Shown here: one piece after another, positions 33,731 through 42,947 of the stretch | Position numbering within the stretch: position 1 is the stretch's first letter | Layout: every line of letters starts with the position of its first letter | From: an uncultured Tenacibaculum sp. | GTDB lineage: Bacteria > Bacteroidota > Bacteroidia > Flavobacteriales > Flavobacteriaceae | NCBI RefSeq assembly: GCF_947494125.1 | Contig: NZ_CANLTU010000002.1 | Coordinates: forward strand, 620,001-684,000 | Reading direction: 5' to 3' | Length of the DNA: 64,000 nt | Translations under genes and position numbers: made by a program | Notes under the pieces: generated by a model | What the model saw: the letters and a program-made list of their open reading frames with translations, nothing else | Told to the model about the DNA's origin: nothing | Databases searched by the model: none

Positions 33731-35011
33731 ATGAGTATAGATATGATGAAAATTGTTACAGCTAAGGAAGCTGTTTCAATTGTAAAATCTAATGATAAAA
33801 TATTTTTTCAAGGAGCGGCTATGACTCCTAATGTATTAATAGATAATTTATGTGAACGCTATAATGAATTAACTAATGTTGAAATTATTCAAATTCATAC
33901 GCATGGAAAAGCAAAATATTTAGAAGCACCTTATAGTGATTCTTTTAAGTTGGTTAGTTGTTTTGTTGGAGACAATGTTAGAAAAGGTGTAAATACTAAT
34001 AATGGAGATTATGTTCCTATTTTTTTAAGTGAAATACATTGGCTATTCAGACGTAATATTTACCCTTTAGATGTAGCTTTTATCCAGGTTTCTCCTCCAG
34101 ATAAACACGGGTACTGTTCTTTAGGAGTCTCTGTGGATATTACTTTGCCAGCAATACAAACAGCAAAAACTGTAATTGCACAAATTAACCCAAATGTACC
34201 AAGAACACATGGAGATGGTATTATTCATATTAATAAGATAGATTATGCTATTGAAACTGATGAATTAATTCATGGTTCAATCTCAGGAACTCCTTCAGAA
34301 ATAGAGTTAAAAATAGGAAAACATGTTGCTGGTTTAATTGATGACGGTGCTACTTTACAAATGGGAATTGGAAATATTCCTAATGCAGTACTTCACAACC
34401 TAACAAACCATAAGCGATTAGGAATTCATACAGAAATGTTTTCTGACGGGATTCTTCCTTTGGTTGAAAAAGGAATTATAACAGGTGAAGAAAAAGAAAT
34501 AAAAACAGGAAAAATAGTTACTTGTTTTGCTGTAGGTTCACAAAAACTATATGATTTTATTGACGATAACCCATTGGTGCATTTTAAAGAAGCAGGTTAT
34601 ACAAACGATACCTCTATAATTAAACAAAATCCAAAAGTAACAGCCATAAATAGTGCTATAGAAATAGACATCACTGGGCAAGTATGTGCCGATACTATTG
34701 GTAAATATCAATATTCAGGAGTTGGTGGACAGATGGATTTTATTAGAGGTGCATCTTTATCAAAAGAAGGAAAAGCAATTATAGCTATGCCTTCGGTTAC
34801 TGCCAAAGGAATTTCTAAAATAACCCCATTTTTAAAAGAAGGAGCTGGAGTTACTACTACAAGAGCGCATGTACATTATGTTGCAACTGAGTATGGAGTT
34901 GTTAATTTATTTGGTAAAAGTTTAAAGCAAAGAGCCAAAGCTTTAATATCTATAGCACATCCTAATTTTAGAGAAGAGTTAGAGCGTGAAGCTTATGAAA
35001 GATTTCATTAA
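33731..35011 (+). CDS. Acetyl-CoA hydrolase / CoA-transferase family protein
   Basis: 426 residues of the 4-hydroxybutyrate/acetyl-CoA transferase family. Visible motifs: NDKIFFQGAAMTPNVLIDNL, FIQVSPPDKHGYCSLGVSVD, GATLQMGIGNIPNAVLHNL, LGIHTEMFSDGILPLVEKG (the EMFSDG segment contains the catalytic Glu of this class) and YSGVGGQMDFIRGASLS. Such enzymes move CoA between acetyl- and other acyl groups, or release acetate. Expression is predicted to be shared with nap/nos, which suggests a role under low oxygen. Later Met codons at residues 5 and 6 are alternative starts. Confidence 0.9.
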   Translation: MSIDMMKIVTAKEAVSIVKSNDKIFFQGAAMTPNVLIDNLCERYNELTNVEIIQIHTHGKAKYLEAPYSDSFKLVSCFVGDNVRKGVNTNNGDYVPIFLSEIHWLFRRNIYPLDVAFIQVSPPDKHGYCSLGVSVDITLPAIQTAKTVIAQINPNVPRTHGDGIIHINKIDYAIETDELIHGSISGTPSEIELKIGKHVAGLIDDGATLQMGIGNIPNAVLHNLTNHKRLGIHTEMFSDGILPLVEKGIITGEEKEIKTGKIVTCFAVGSQKLYDFIDDNPLVHFKEAGYTNDTSIIKQNPKVTAINSAIEIDITGQVCADTIGKYQYSGVGGQMDFIRGASLSKEGKAIIAMPSVTAKGISKITPFLKEGAGVTTTRAHVHYVATEYGVVNLFGKSLKQRAKALISIAHPNFREELEREAYERFH

Positions 35012-35032
35012 TATTTAAATCAAAATACAAAT

Positions 35033-35066
35033 AAAAAAGAGCATTCTACTGAATGCCCTTTTTTAT
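35033..35066 (+). terminator. Terminator of the CoA-transferase gene
   Basis: AAAAAAGAGCATTC and GAATGCCCTTTTTT (one mismatch), 22 bp beyond the stop. Confidence 0.82.
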
Positions 35067-35081
35067 TAAAAACTATTAGAA

Positions 35082-35804
35082 TTAACTAGATAATTGTTTT
35101 TCTATAACAATAGCCTTAGGATGTAAAATATTATTCTCTAAATGTATATGTTGATGTAAATCTTGCTCAAATTCTTCTAATTTTGAATATAAAGCTTTAA
35201 AAGTATTACAAGCACCAACTGGAGGTGTATAATTATTTGTTAAACGAGATATCTCTTTTAAAGTGTTACCTGCATTTTCATGCTCATTCTCCATCATTCT
35301 AATAGGATTGTTTACAGTACCAAATGGAGGTTTTTCATATACTTTATTTCCTTTTTTTGCATCAATTAGTTCCTTTATAAAAGGAAATAAAACTTGTTCT
35401 TCTTTTTGCATATGAGAAATTAACTCATTGGCAACTTCATGAAAAAGCTTATTTACTTTTACAACTTCTTCGTAGTGATGTCCATGAACTTTTGCTACTT
35501 TATTTGCATATTGAGATATTAAAGGCAAGCTTTCTCTAACATAAGTATGATGGATATTTTCAATATAAACCATTAAAAAATCTAGCCCCCAATTATCAAA
35601 ATCTTTCATTGTATCAACAACCTTATCAATTTCTGAAAGTTCTTTTTCTAAGATTGTTTGATCAACATTATTTTTTTTACAAGCTTTTTCTATAGAGATA
35701 GCGCCTCCACAGCAAAAATCTATTCCATGCTTTTTAAAAACATGTGCAGCTTTAATATTTTCAGTAACGTAATCTGCTACTGTTTTATCATTTGATACTA
35801 GCAT
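35082..35804 (-). CDS. ric: RIC / ScdA-type di-iron FeS-cluster repair protein
   Basis: 240 residues. The N-terminal ScdA_N domain has FKKHGIDFCCGGAISIEKAC. The hemerythrin-like four-helix domain has HTYVRESLPLISQYANKV, HGHHYEEV, HMQKEEQVLFPF, MENEHENAGNTL and HQHIHLENNILHPKA, which supply His/Glu ligands for a di-iron site. RIC proteins repair iron-sulfur clusters damaged by nitric oxide or peroxide. The gene follows the porin by 2 bp, so both are driven by the activator site at 37103-37116. Confidence 0.94.
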   Translation of the reverse strand: MLVSNDKTVADYVTENIKAAHVFKKHGIDFCCGGAISIEKACKKNNVDQTILEKELSEIDKVVDTMKDFDNWGLDFLMVYIENIHHTYVRESLPLISQYANKVAKVHGHHYEEVVKVNKLFHEVANELISHMQKEEQVLFPFIKELIDAKKGNKVYEKPPFGTVNNPIRMMENEHENAGNTLKEISRLTNNYTPPVGACNTFKALYSKLEEFEQDLHQHIHLENNILHPKAIVIEKQLSS

Positions 35805-35806
35805 AA

Positions 35807-37042
35807 CTACTTATTTTTAGATTTAAATAATACAGGATTAATAGTAACCATTACCCATCCCCAGTTATTCGTATTATCAAAATTCCCTTTTAAAGCTCTC
35901 ATTCCATCTGAAGCAAATAATTGAGAGTATCCAGCTTTAATACCTATTTCTTTAGTAAACTTATATGCATATACTAAATCTACTTCTGTACCTAACTGTT
36001 TAGAAACAGTACTATTAATATCTGCCGCTGCTGAAAAATTATGTACAAAAGCTGTTAGTTTAGATTTTGAATTCAACTTAAAATTAGCTTTAGCATAAAT
36101 ATCTAATAACCCTACACTATTTATATGATTTCCTACATAGAAATAATCCATAAATCCATTAAACTTATGATTTGTTCCATAAAAAGGATTAAAAGCATTA
36201 TTTTTTACACTAGCTGCATTGTAATCGTTACCACTCTGCAATTCTACACCTAAACCAACTGTTGTTTTATCAGTAAGCTTATAGTTAGATTCTAAACCTA
36301 ATAAATACGCACTTAAATCATTGTCATTAATATCATTTCCAAATTGATAATATAAATTAGCAGATAAATTCAAGTTGTTCTTTTTAGCTTTTAAATGTGT
36401 ACCAACAGTTTGACTATACTTTAAACCTGAAGAAGATTGTAATCCGTTATTTAAAAACAAGAAGCTTCCTGAAAAATTCCCAAAATCTTTATGAAGCCAA
36501 GCATATTGCATTGCTTTATAGGTTTTTGGTGTTGTTAAATTAGTACCTATTAAGTTTTCTTTTGATTGATTAAAAGCTAAACCAACATCTAATTTAAATT
36601 TATTTTTTCTATACTTTAACAAAGCTAAATCATGACTTCTAGCTTGCTGGGCCCAACCAACATTACCAAACATTCTACTATCATCATAAATAACTTCCTG
36701 ACGTCCTAGTTTTAATGAGAAGTTTGAGTCCAATAATAACTCTCCCCAAGCTTGATGCAAGCTAAGACCGTTAGCATCGCTAGTATTTAATTGAGGAACA
36801 TCACCCCATACTCTAACATCTTGAACACTTATATAAAAGTTTAATTTTTCAATACCATAATTAAAATTTAAACGAGTTCTTTGCGACGTGAATAATGCTG
36901 CTTTAGCATTATCAGGAAATAAAGTTTTAAAACCATGTCTGTATTCTGCACGAGGACGTACTTCTGCATCAATCTTCAATTGTCCATAAGTTGTTACTGA
37001 TAAGAGCAGTAATAATGCTGATAAAATTTTAAATATTTTCAT
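35807..37042 (-). CDS. Alginate-export-type outer-membrane porin
   Basis: About 411 residues. The start is at 37042 (MKIFKILSALLLLLSVTTYG, a clean signal peptide); the longer frame from 37075 would begin inside the predicted -7 box. Barrel pattern: IDAEVRPRAEYRHGFKTLF, FTSQRTRLNFNYGIE, VRVWGDVPQ, LHQAWGELLLDSNFSLKLGR, then many alternating strands and WGWVMVTINPVLF. This family is the alginate_exp porin fold and in several bacteria is induced in denitrification. It may pass anions such as nitrate (inference). First gene of the porin-ric operon. Confidence 0.87.
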   Translation of the reverse strand: MKIFKILSALLLLLSVTTYGQLKIDAEVRPRAEYRHGFKTLFPDNAKAALFTSQRTRLNFNYGIEKLNFYISVQDVRVWGDVPQLNTSDANGLSLHQAWGELLLDSNFSLKLGRQEVIYDDSRMFGNVGWAQQARSHDLALLKYRKNKFKLDVGLAFNQSKENLIGTNLTTPKTYKAMQYAWLHKDFGNFSGSFLFLNNGLQSSSGLKYSQTVGTHLKAKKNNLNLSANLYYQFGNDINDNDLSAYLLGLESNYKLTDKTTVGLGVELQSGNDYNAASVKNNAFNPFYGTNHKFNGFMDYFYVGNHINSVGLLDIYAKANFKLNSKSKLTAFVHNFSAAADINSTVSKQLGTEVDLVYAYKFTKEIGIKAGYSQLFASDGMRALKGNFDNTNNWGWVMVTINPVLFKSKNK

Positions 37043-37072
37043 AATTATTTGATTTTCATTATTTATAAAATA

Positions 37073-37116
37073 CAAATTTCTATATAATGAGTTCTTTATA
37101 ATATGATAAAAATCAT
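37073..37116 (-). promoter_or_regulatory. Crp/Fnr-like activator site plus -7 box of the porin-ric operon
   Basis: Minus strand: ATGATTTTTATCAT, 26 bp, TTTG (box GAAATTTG). The -7 box overlaps the alternative start at 37075, which argues for the start at 37042. Confidence 0.78.
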
Positions 37117-37210
37117 GATTGCTTCTTTTATTTAAGTAGGGTAGAATTTGTTATTGCTGTTTAATTTATATAGCCGCGCGGAATTAGTTATTAATTAAAA
37201 TTTAAACATT

Positions 37211-38200
37211 ATGAAAAAAATCAAAAGATTAATTATACCTCTTTTCATTGTTTTATCAATTTTAGTGATAAACTCGTGTAATAATGATGAAGCTATTATA
37301 ATTCCGTCTAGTACTGCTGATAATTCAAATGATTCAAATTCAGAAGATACTAGTAATCAAGAACAAGGAAATGATGGAGAAATTACTTTATATAAAATTG
37401 ATAATGATAATATTTCAAAAATTAAAGATTATAAAGTTACCGGTGAAGATTTAGAATATCAAAAAGATATTGTTAAACATAATCAAATATGGGATTTAGT
37501 TAAGAAAATAGTACCATTAAATCAACGTAAAAAAATGGGCGAATTCTTAATCTATAACGGAACAACTTCTGGAAGTGCTGGTTTTGTAGTACAATTAAAA
37601 AAAGATTTATCTAGTTGGAAAATGGGAATAGCTATTAATTATGCCTTTCAAGGTAGTTTTAATGCTGGGGGGCAATTAGCTTATACTATTATTCATGAAT
37701 TTGGGCATGTATTAACGTTAAATGACACTCAATTAGACGCTTCAATTACTACAGAAAATTGTAAAAATTACTTTCCAGGAGAAGGTTGTGCTAAAGAGGA
37801 TTCTTATATAAATGAATTGCATGCTAATTATTGGAAAGATATTTGGACTGAATATGAAGTAGCCAAAAAGGATCAAGAATCTCAGCAAAAATTTTACGAG
37901 AAGCATAAAGATAGATTTGTAACTCAATATGCATCTACCAACCCTCCTGAAGATATTGCTGAAGTTTTTGCAACATTTATTACAAAGAAAGAAAAACCAG
38001 CTGGTAATACTATTGCTGAAAAAAAGATTCTATTAATGTACAAAAGAAATGAACTAATAGAATTTAAAAATCACATAAGAAAAAACTTACAATTAAGAGG
38101 TAGAGGTAACTCTTTAGCTTTTGAATTACCAGAACCAGGAAAATGGAAACAAGCCAATACTATTGGGAATCCATATAAAACTAAATGTAGACATCGATAA
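37211..38200 (+). CDS. Lipoprotein with putative zinc-metallopeptidase motif
   Basis: 329 residues. Lipobox VINSC, then a Ser/Asn/Asp-rich linker. A possible HExxH zinc site lies in YTIIHEFGHVLTL (HEFGH). The downstream stretch PPEDIAEVFATFITKKE may supply the third ligand. These are gluzincin-type features found in secreted peptidases, but the family is otherwise not recognised. Predicted to be anchored in the envelope. The gene is preceded by the porin promoter region on the other strand. Confidence 0.68.
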   Translation: MKKIKRLIIPLFIVLSILVINSCNNDEAIIIPSSTADNSNDSNSEDTSNQEQGNDGEITLYKIDNDNISKIKDYKVTGEDLEYQKDIVKHNQIWDLVKKIVPLNQRKKMGEFLIYNGTTSGSAGFVVQLKKDLSSWKMGIAINYAFQGSFNAGGQLAYTIIHEFGHVLTLNDTQLDASITTENCKNYFPGEGCAKEDSYINELHANYWKDIWTEYEVAKKDQESQQKFYEKHKDRFVTQYASTNPPEDIAEVFATFITKKEKPAGNTIAEKKILLMYKRNELIEFKNHIRKNLQLRGRGNSLAFELPEPGKWKQANTIGNPYKTKCRHR

Positions 38201-38212
38201 TAAAACATATAA

Positions 38213-38275
38213 GACGCTGTTGAGAGTGAATACTCTTCTATTTTACCCTTCAATCATTTAACTCTTGATGGCGTC
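38213..38275 (+). terminator. Hairpin after the metallopeptidase-like lipoprotein gene
   Basis: Outer arms GACGC/GCGTC enclose an inner AGAGT-GAAT-ACTCT hairpin, and ATTTTTAAA follows. Probably a compound terminator; support is modest. Confidence 0.4.
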
Positions 38276-38292
38276 ATTTTTAAATTCATAAT

Positions 38293-38682
38293 ATGAAACA
38301 TTCTTTATTTTATATAGTCTTTCTTACTATTATTAGTTGCTCTTTATCCAAGAACATTAAAGAGAATGCATTACTTTATTATGGTAAAACCCCATGTTTA
38401 GGTGAATGTCCAGTTTTTGATATGTATATTTATAATGATGGTAAAGTAATTTATAAAGGATTTCAAAATGTAATTTTAAAAGGAGAGCACAAATTTTCTA
38501 TTTCTAAAAATCACATAGACGAAATTAAAAAAGAACTTAAAAGTATTGATTTTAAGATCAAAACTAATATTGTAAGAGATTTACCTAACATAATATTAAA
38601 ATATAATGGGGAAAAGCTTACGATAAATAATAAAGAAGAAATAAAAGACTTAGTTAAGTTATTAGAGAAAATTATAAACTGA
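38293..38682 (+). CDS. DUF6438 lipoprotein
   Basis: 129 residues. Lipobox TIISC, then LLYYGKTPCLGECPVFDMYI and NDGKVIYKG, the DUF6438 pattern with Cys in PCLGECP. A basic helix LKSIDFKIKTN follows, then a beta segment. The function of the domain is unknown; members are envelope proteins in Bacteroidota. Monocistronic. Confidence 0.82.
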   Translation: MKHSLFYIVFLTIISCSLSKNIKENALLYYGKTPCLGECPVFDMYIYNDGKVIYKGFQNVILKGEHKFSISKNHIDEIKKELKSIDFKIKTNIVRDLPNIILKYNGEKLTINNKEEIKDLVKLLEKIIN

Positions 38683-38703
38683 TTTTTTCTATTTGTTTGT
38701 TTT

Positions 38704-38737
38704 AAAAAGACCATTGAAAAAATATGGTCTTTTTTTT
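38704..38737 (+). terminator. Terminator of the DUF6438 gene
   Basis: AAAAAGACCAT pairs with ATGGTCTTTTT, with a long T-run, 21 bp past the stop. Confidence 0.85.
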
Positions 38738-38768
38738 ATAGATATAGTTTTACTGAAAATAAACACTG

Positions 38769-38776
38769 TATTTTTG
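38769..38776 (+). promoter_or_regulatory. -7 box of the MFS exporter gene
   Basis: TATTTTTG, a perfect TAnnTTTG, ends 4 bp before the ATG at 38781. Transcription would start at or after this ATG. Confidence 0.5.
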
Positions 38777-38780
38777 CCAG

Positions 38781-39986
38781 ATGCAAAAACAAAAAAATAA
38801 TTCTAAGCTTGAATTTATAGCTTTAATGGCCTCATTAATGTCATTAGTAGCATTATCTATAGATGCTTTACTACCTGCTTTAGAACAAATAGGATTATCT
38901 CTTAATTTAAAACAAGCATCAAGTGATAATCAATTACTTGTTACTATGATTTTTCTAGGTTTAGGTTTTGGTCAACTTATATCTGGGCCAATTTCTGACA
39001 GCTTAGGTAGAAAGCCCATAATATATGGTGGTTTTATACTTTTTGTTATAGCTAGTTTTATCTGCGTTAGTGCAACATCAATTGAAATGATGGTTTTTGG
39101 AAGAATCCTTCAAGGAATTGGTCTTTCCGCTCCTAGAACAATAAGCATAGCAATGGTTAGAGATTCTTTTAGTGGAGATTATATGGCCAAAATAATGTCT
39201 TTTATTGTTGTTATTTTCATTATGGTTCCAGTAGTAGCACCTGCTTTGGGTAAATTAATGTTAGATGTTTATGGATGGAAGTCTATTTTTTATAGCCAGT
39301 TAATTTTTGGAGTTATCGTTATGTTTTGGTTATGGAAGCGACAGCCTGAAACCTTAAAAGAAGAAAATAGAGTTCGTTTTTCTTTTCGTTTATTTATTAC
39401 TGGTACTAAAGAATTTATTAAACATAAGCAAGCCATTGTATTTACTTTAATATCTGGTTTTATTACAGGTTCATTTATGGTATATTTAAGTGCTTCACAA
39501 CAAATTTTTCAGGAACAATATCATTTAATAGATGAGTTTCCATACATTTTTGCCGGCCTTGCCATTTCAGTAGGTTTTGCTACTTTTTTAAATGGAACTT
39601 TTGTTATGAAATATGGAATGCACAAACTAGTTTCAGTTTTTTTAATTGTATTCACTATTATTCCTATTATATATATCTTTTTATTCTATCAAAAAGAAAA
39701 TCCAAGTATAAGTATTCTATTAACCTTTTTTGCATTGCAATTTTTTGCTATCGGTTTCTTATTTGGAAATTTACGGGCTTTGGCTATGCAACCAGTTGGG
39801 CATATTGCGGGAATTGGAGCAGCTATTAATGGTTTTGTTTCAACAATAATGGCTGTACCTATAGCCACTTATATAGGTAAATTTGTTATTACTTCTACAC
39901 TACCTCTATTTATAGGGTTTTTAATTTGTGGAGTATTGTCTATAATTTTATTAAAGTCAACTAAACTTAAAGCAGTAAAAAACTAA
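38781..39986 (+). CDS. Bcr/CflA-type MFS drug exporter
   Basis: 401 residues with twelve membrane segments. The loop LISGPISDSLGRKPIIYGG is the MFS motif A, and GRILQGIGLSAPRTISIAMV matches the Bcr/CflA subfamily. Exports small toxic compounds with protons. A promoter box lies only 4 bp before the ATG, so the mRNA may be leaderless or the real start may be Met16 (MASLMSLVALS). It is 2 bp from the pseudouridine synthase gene. Confidence 0.9.
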   Translation: MQKQKNNSKLEFIALMASLMSLVALSIDALLPALEQIGLSLNLKQASSDNQLLVTMIFLGLGFGQLISGPISDSLGRKPIIYGGFILFVIASFICVSATSIEMMVFGRILQGIGLSAPRTISIAMVRDSFSGDYMAKIMSFIVVIFIMVPVVAPALGKLMLDVYGWKSIFYSQLIFGVIVMFWLWKRQPETLKEENRVRFSFRLFITGTKEFIKHKQAIVFTLISGFITGSFMVYLSASQQIFQEQYHLIDEFPYIFAGLAISVGFATFLNGTFVMKYGMHKLVSVFLIVFTIIPIIYIFLFYQKENPSISILLTFFALQFFAIGFLFGNLRALAMQPVGHIAGIGAAINGFVSTIMAVPIATYIGKFVITSTLPLFIGFLICGVLSIILLKSTKLKAVKN

Positions 39987-39988
39987 TT

Positions 39989-40684
39989 ATGCAATTAGAT
40001 ATACTTTTTGAAGATGAATATATTATTTGTGTTTCTAAGCCAAATAATGTTGTTGTACATCATGCACACCATTCAAGAAATGTTTCAGATGAGGATTCAT
40101 TACTGCAATTACTATTTAATCAATTAGGGAAAAAGTTTTATCCTATTCATAGATTAGATAGAAAAACCTCAGGAATAATTTTATTAGCAAAAGAAACCTC
40201 ATTTGTTTCCAAATTTCAAGAGCTATTTACAAATAATGAAATTCAGAAAACTTATTATGGAATTGTTCGAGGACATGCTCCTGAAATAAAAACGATTGAT
40301 TCTCCAGTAAAAGGACGTGATTCTAATGTTTATAAGGAAGCGGAAACTCTATTAGAACTATCTGGGAAGACAATTCAAGATATTCCTGTAAAACCATATG
40401 ATTCATCACGATATAGTTTGGTTAAGTTATCTCCTAAAACAGGTAGATTACACCAATTGCGTATACATATGAATAAAATTAGTCATCCTCTTATTGGCGA
40501 TCCTAAATACGGAGATAAAAATCACAATACTATGTTTATAGAAAACTTTAATTGTGAAAATCTTTTTCTTCACGCATACTCTTTAGAGTTTATTCATCCT
40601 TTTTCAAAAGAGGGCATTGTATTGAATGCTAAATTTCCAAATGATTGGAATATTGTTTTTGAAAAGTTTAATTGGTGTATTTAA
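39989..40684 (+). CDS. RluA-family pseudouridine synthase (TruC-like)
   Basis: 231 residues. The catalytic motif HRLDRKTSGIILLAK carries the conserved Asp. Other signatures: IICVSKPNNVVVHHAH, TYYGIVRGHAP and TGRLHQLRIHMNKISHPLIGDPKYGD. TruC modifies U65 of tRNA; the size (about 230) and the lack of an S4 domain fit TruC better than RluC/D. Ends tail-to-tail with the PepSY gene (4 bp overlap). Confidence 0.9.
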   Translation: MQLDILFEDEYIICVSKPNNVVVHHAHHSRNVSDEDSLLQLLFNQLGKKFYPIHRLDRKTSGIILLAKETSFVSKFQELFTNNEIQKTYYGIVRGHAPEIKTIDSPVKGRDSNVYKEAETLLELSGKTIQDIPVKPYDSSRYSLVKLSPKTGRLHQLRIHMNKISHPLIGDPKYGDKNHNTMFIENFNCENLFLHAYSLEFIHPFSKEGIVLNAKFPNDWNIVFEKFNWCI

Positions 40685-41223
40685 GAAAACAAGAATAAAA
40701 ATAATAAAGGGAATATCATTCCGGCTATCGCTAATTTCCAACCTCTTTTTGAGAACCCCTTTTTTCCTGCGGGGATTAAAATTCCTGTAATAGCTATTAA
40801 TAACATTGCCACACCAAAAATATCTGAATACCATACCCAAAAACTATTGGTAGATTTATGTAAATACATAGAATGTCCTATAATTGGTACTTTTCTTTTA
40901 AATTCTATATTACCAATTCCAGTTTTTAAGTCCGTATCAAGTATTGCGTTTCCTTTGAAATACACACGCAATTTACCTCCCCTTACTCTATGTCCATCAT
41001 ATTTTAAATTCAAGTCTTTGGTACTATTTATAACATATTCTTTTGTAATTTCTTCAGGAGTATCTGGAATAGTCAATGCTACTTCTTTGGTTTCATATGT
41101 ATAATTCATAGGATACCAATCTTCTCTATGATTTAATATAATTCCTGAAAAAGAAAAGGCTATAATAAGTCCTACATAGAAATATGCAAAATCTCTATGT
41201 AAACTACGATTGGTAATTTTCAT
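40681..41223 (-). CDS. PepSY-domain membrane protein
   Basis: 180 residues, three to four membrane segments: FAYFYVGLIIAFSFSGIILNH at the N-terminus, and SDIFGVAMLLIAITGILIPAG with WKLAIAGMIFPLLFLFLFS at the C-terminus. The middle periplasmic domain (GHRVRGGKLRVYFKGNAILDTD) is PepSY-like. The family is often linked to ferric reductases/iron uptake, but no such gene is nearby. Function uncertain. Confidence 0.82.
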   Translation of the reverse strand: MKITNRSLHRDFAYFYVGLIIAFSFSGIILNHREDWYPMNYTYETKEVALTIPDTPEEITKEYVINSTKDLNLKYDGHRVRGGKLRVYFKGNAILDTDLKTGIGNIEFKRKVPIIGHSMYLHKSTNSFWVWYSDIFGVAMLLIAITGILIPAGKKGFSKRGWKLAIAGMIFPLLFLFLFS

Positions 41224-41278
41224 TTAATAAAATTTAAAATAAATATAACTAAGCAAACAGTATTTAAAATTAATTAAA

Positions 41279-41307
41279 AAAAGGGTTACATGAAATGTAA
41301 CCCTTTT
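41279..41307. terminator. Terminator downstream of the Lrp gene
   Basis: AAAAGGGTTACAT-GAA-ATGTAACCCTTTT, perfect 13-bp arms. It lies between the minus-strand Lrp stop at 41326 and the start of the PepSY gene. Confidence 0.85.
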
Positions 41308-41325
41308 AATTAAATATTTTATTCA

Positions 41326-41805
41326 TTAAATTTCTTTAAAAATAGCGTGCATTAAACGTTTTTTATCGTTAATACTTTCTTCTAAAGAAATCATTGTTTC
41401 TGTACGATTTACACCATGAACATCATCTATTTGATAAATAATATCCTTCGCGTCATTGGTGCTTTTTGCTCTTACTTTACAAAATATATTATATTTTCCT
41501 GCAGTAACATAAGCAACAGTTACATTTGGTATTAAACGTAAATTATCTAAAACATGCTGAGTCATAGATGTTTTTTCTAAAAAAACACCTACATGGGCTA
41601 TAAAAGAATATCCCATTTTTTCATAATTCAAGGTTAATGTAGATCCTTGAATAATTCCTTCATCTTCCATTTTTTTAACACGAACATGAATAGTACCAGC
41701 TGATACTAATAATTTCTTTGCTATGTCTGTAAAAGGAGTACGAGCATTTTCAATTAAAATGTCTAAAATTTGATGATCAATTTCATCTAGTACAAACTTC
41801 TTCAT
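41326..41805 (-). CDS. Lrp/AsnC-family transcription regulator
   Basis: About 159 residues from Met7 of the open frame, which gives the usual opening MKKFVLDEIDHQILDILIEN; a start at 41823 adds six Lys-rich residues. HTH segment PFTDIAKKLLVSAGTIHVRVKKMEDEGII and C-terminal RAM domain AYVTAGKYNIFCKVRAKSTND with VNRTETMISLEES. Monocistronic, immediately followed by a strong terminator. Upstream are a peptidase and an aminotransferase gene on the same strand, so amino-acid metabolism is a plausible target. Confidence 0.92.
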   Translation of the reverse strand: MKKFVLDEIDHQILDILIENARTPFTDIAKKLLVSAGTIHVRVKKMEDEGIIQGSTLTLNYEKMGYSFIAHVGVFLEKTSMTQHVLDNLRLIPNVTVAYVTAGKYNIFCKVRAKSTNDAKDIIYQIDDVHGVNRTETMISLEESINDKKRLMHAIFKEI

Positions 41806-41888
41806 TTTTTTTGTTTTCTTCAAGTAATATTGCTAAAATATGTTTTTTTTATAAATAAAAACAACTTTAATTAACAAAAGTTTAATTT

Positions 41889-42941
41889 TTAATCGTTTTT
41901 ATTAAATTCTTTATGACCTATAAAGGAAGATAAGTTTCCTTCCTTTTCTCTAGTTAAGGTGAGTGCAAATTTACCATTTTCTACTTTCTCGACATACTGA
42001 TATGCCACATCTTTTTGATTATTTTTTGTTCTATAAATTACATCATAGAAGTTCTTGATATTGTTTGGAATAGATAAATAATCAGAATAATTTTCAAAGT
42101 TTTTTGCAGTAGAAATGTGATAAATCCCCTGTAATAATGCATAAAAATTGAATTCCCTTGCTACTTCTCGTTCATAATCTTCTGGATAATGACCTGCTTC
42201 AATCAAAATCGTATTGTTTCCTAATTTTTGAAAGTTATCTCCTGTTGCCGTTGGATAAAACTCATCTGTATATCTACCTATATGATCTGGAATAAATTGT
42301 TGCAATAAAGAATTCATAGCAACAATTACATTCATCGTTTCTTTTCTTCCTCTCGTAATTTTACGAGAAGCATCTTCCGATGGAGCTAAAAATGAAATTG
42401 TAGCTGGGTTTTTAGTTCCTTCTACTCCAAATATGGTCCTTTGATCATGTAAATTAAAACAAAAATCCGGGTTGAACCCATTCAAGATTTTTCGCAATAA
42501 TTTACTTTCTTTTGCTTTTAAAGCTACTGCATCTCTATTTAAATCAATTTTATTAGCATTTACTCGAGTATACACCTCTGCCCCATCTGGATTTAACATA
42601 GGTATTATTATGATTTCACAATTGTCTATAATTGCTTTCATAATATTTGAATCAGAAAAATATTTTGTAAAATTTAAAAAATCAAAAACAGCTTTGGTTC
42701 CTGTACTTTCATTTCCATGCATTTGACTCCAAATAAGAATCTTTCTCTTTCCTGAGCCTAATTTTAATTGATAAATATCTCTTCCTTCCTCAGACTGCCC
42801 TATTATTTTTTTCTGAATAGATGCTGCTATATTCGCGTATAATGGTTTAATATCTTGTAGTGTTATCCATCTACCTGATATTTCACTTTCTTTAATTTTC
42901 GAATAATTACTTTCTAAGAATAAAGATTCTATCTGTTTCAT
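41889..42941 (-). CDS. M14-family zinc carboxypeptidase-like protein
   Basis: 350 residues. Zinc ligands His75 and Glu78 are visible in MHGNESTGTKAVFDFL; the third is likely the His of CFNLHDQRTIFG. Substrate-binding Arg/Asn in INLNRDAV-like NKIDLNRDAVALK, and a late Glu in TILIEAGHYPEDYEREVARE. M14 peptidases remove C-terminal residues. No signal peptide, so cytoplasmic. The gene is 6 bp downstream of the aminotransferase gene, in an operon. Confidence 0.87.
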   Translation of the reverse strand: MKQIESLFLESNYSKIKESEISGRWITLQDIKPLYANIAASIQKKIIGQSEEGRDIYQLKLGSGKRKILIWSQMHGNESTGTKAVFDFLNFTKYFSDSNIMKAIIDNCEIIIIPMLNPDGAEVYTRVNANKIDLNRDAVALKAKESKLLRKILNGFNPDFCFNLHDQRTIFGVEGTKNPATISFLAPSEDASRKITRGRKETMNVIVAMNSLLQQFIPDHIGRYTDEFYPTATGDNFQKLGNNTILIEAGHYPEDYEREVAREFNFYALLQGIYHISTAKNFENYSDYLSIPNNIKNFYDVIYRTKNNQKDVAYQYVEKVENGKFALTLTREKEGNLSSFIGHKEFNKND

Positions 42942-42947
42942 ATTTTA

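Noticed and set aside
37043..37075. Longer start of the alginate-type porin at 37075
   Set aside because: It would begin inside the predicted -7 box and spoil the signal peptide; the start at 37042 gives a clean one.
41326..41823. Lrp start at 41823
   Set aside because: It adds six Lys-rich residues before the normal opening MKKFVLDEID; I favour 41805, though the difference is minor.
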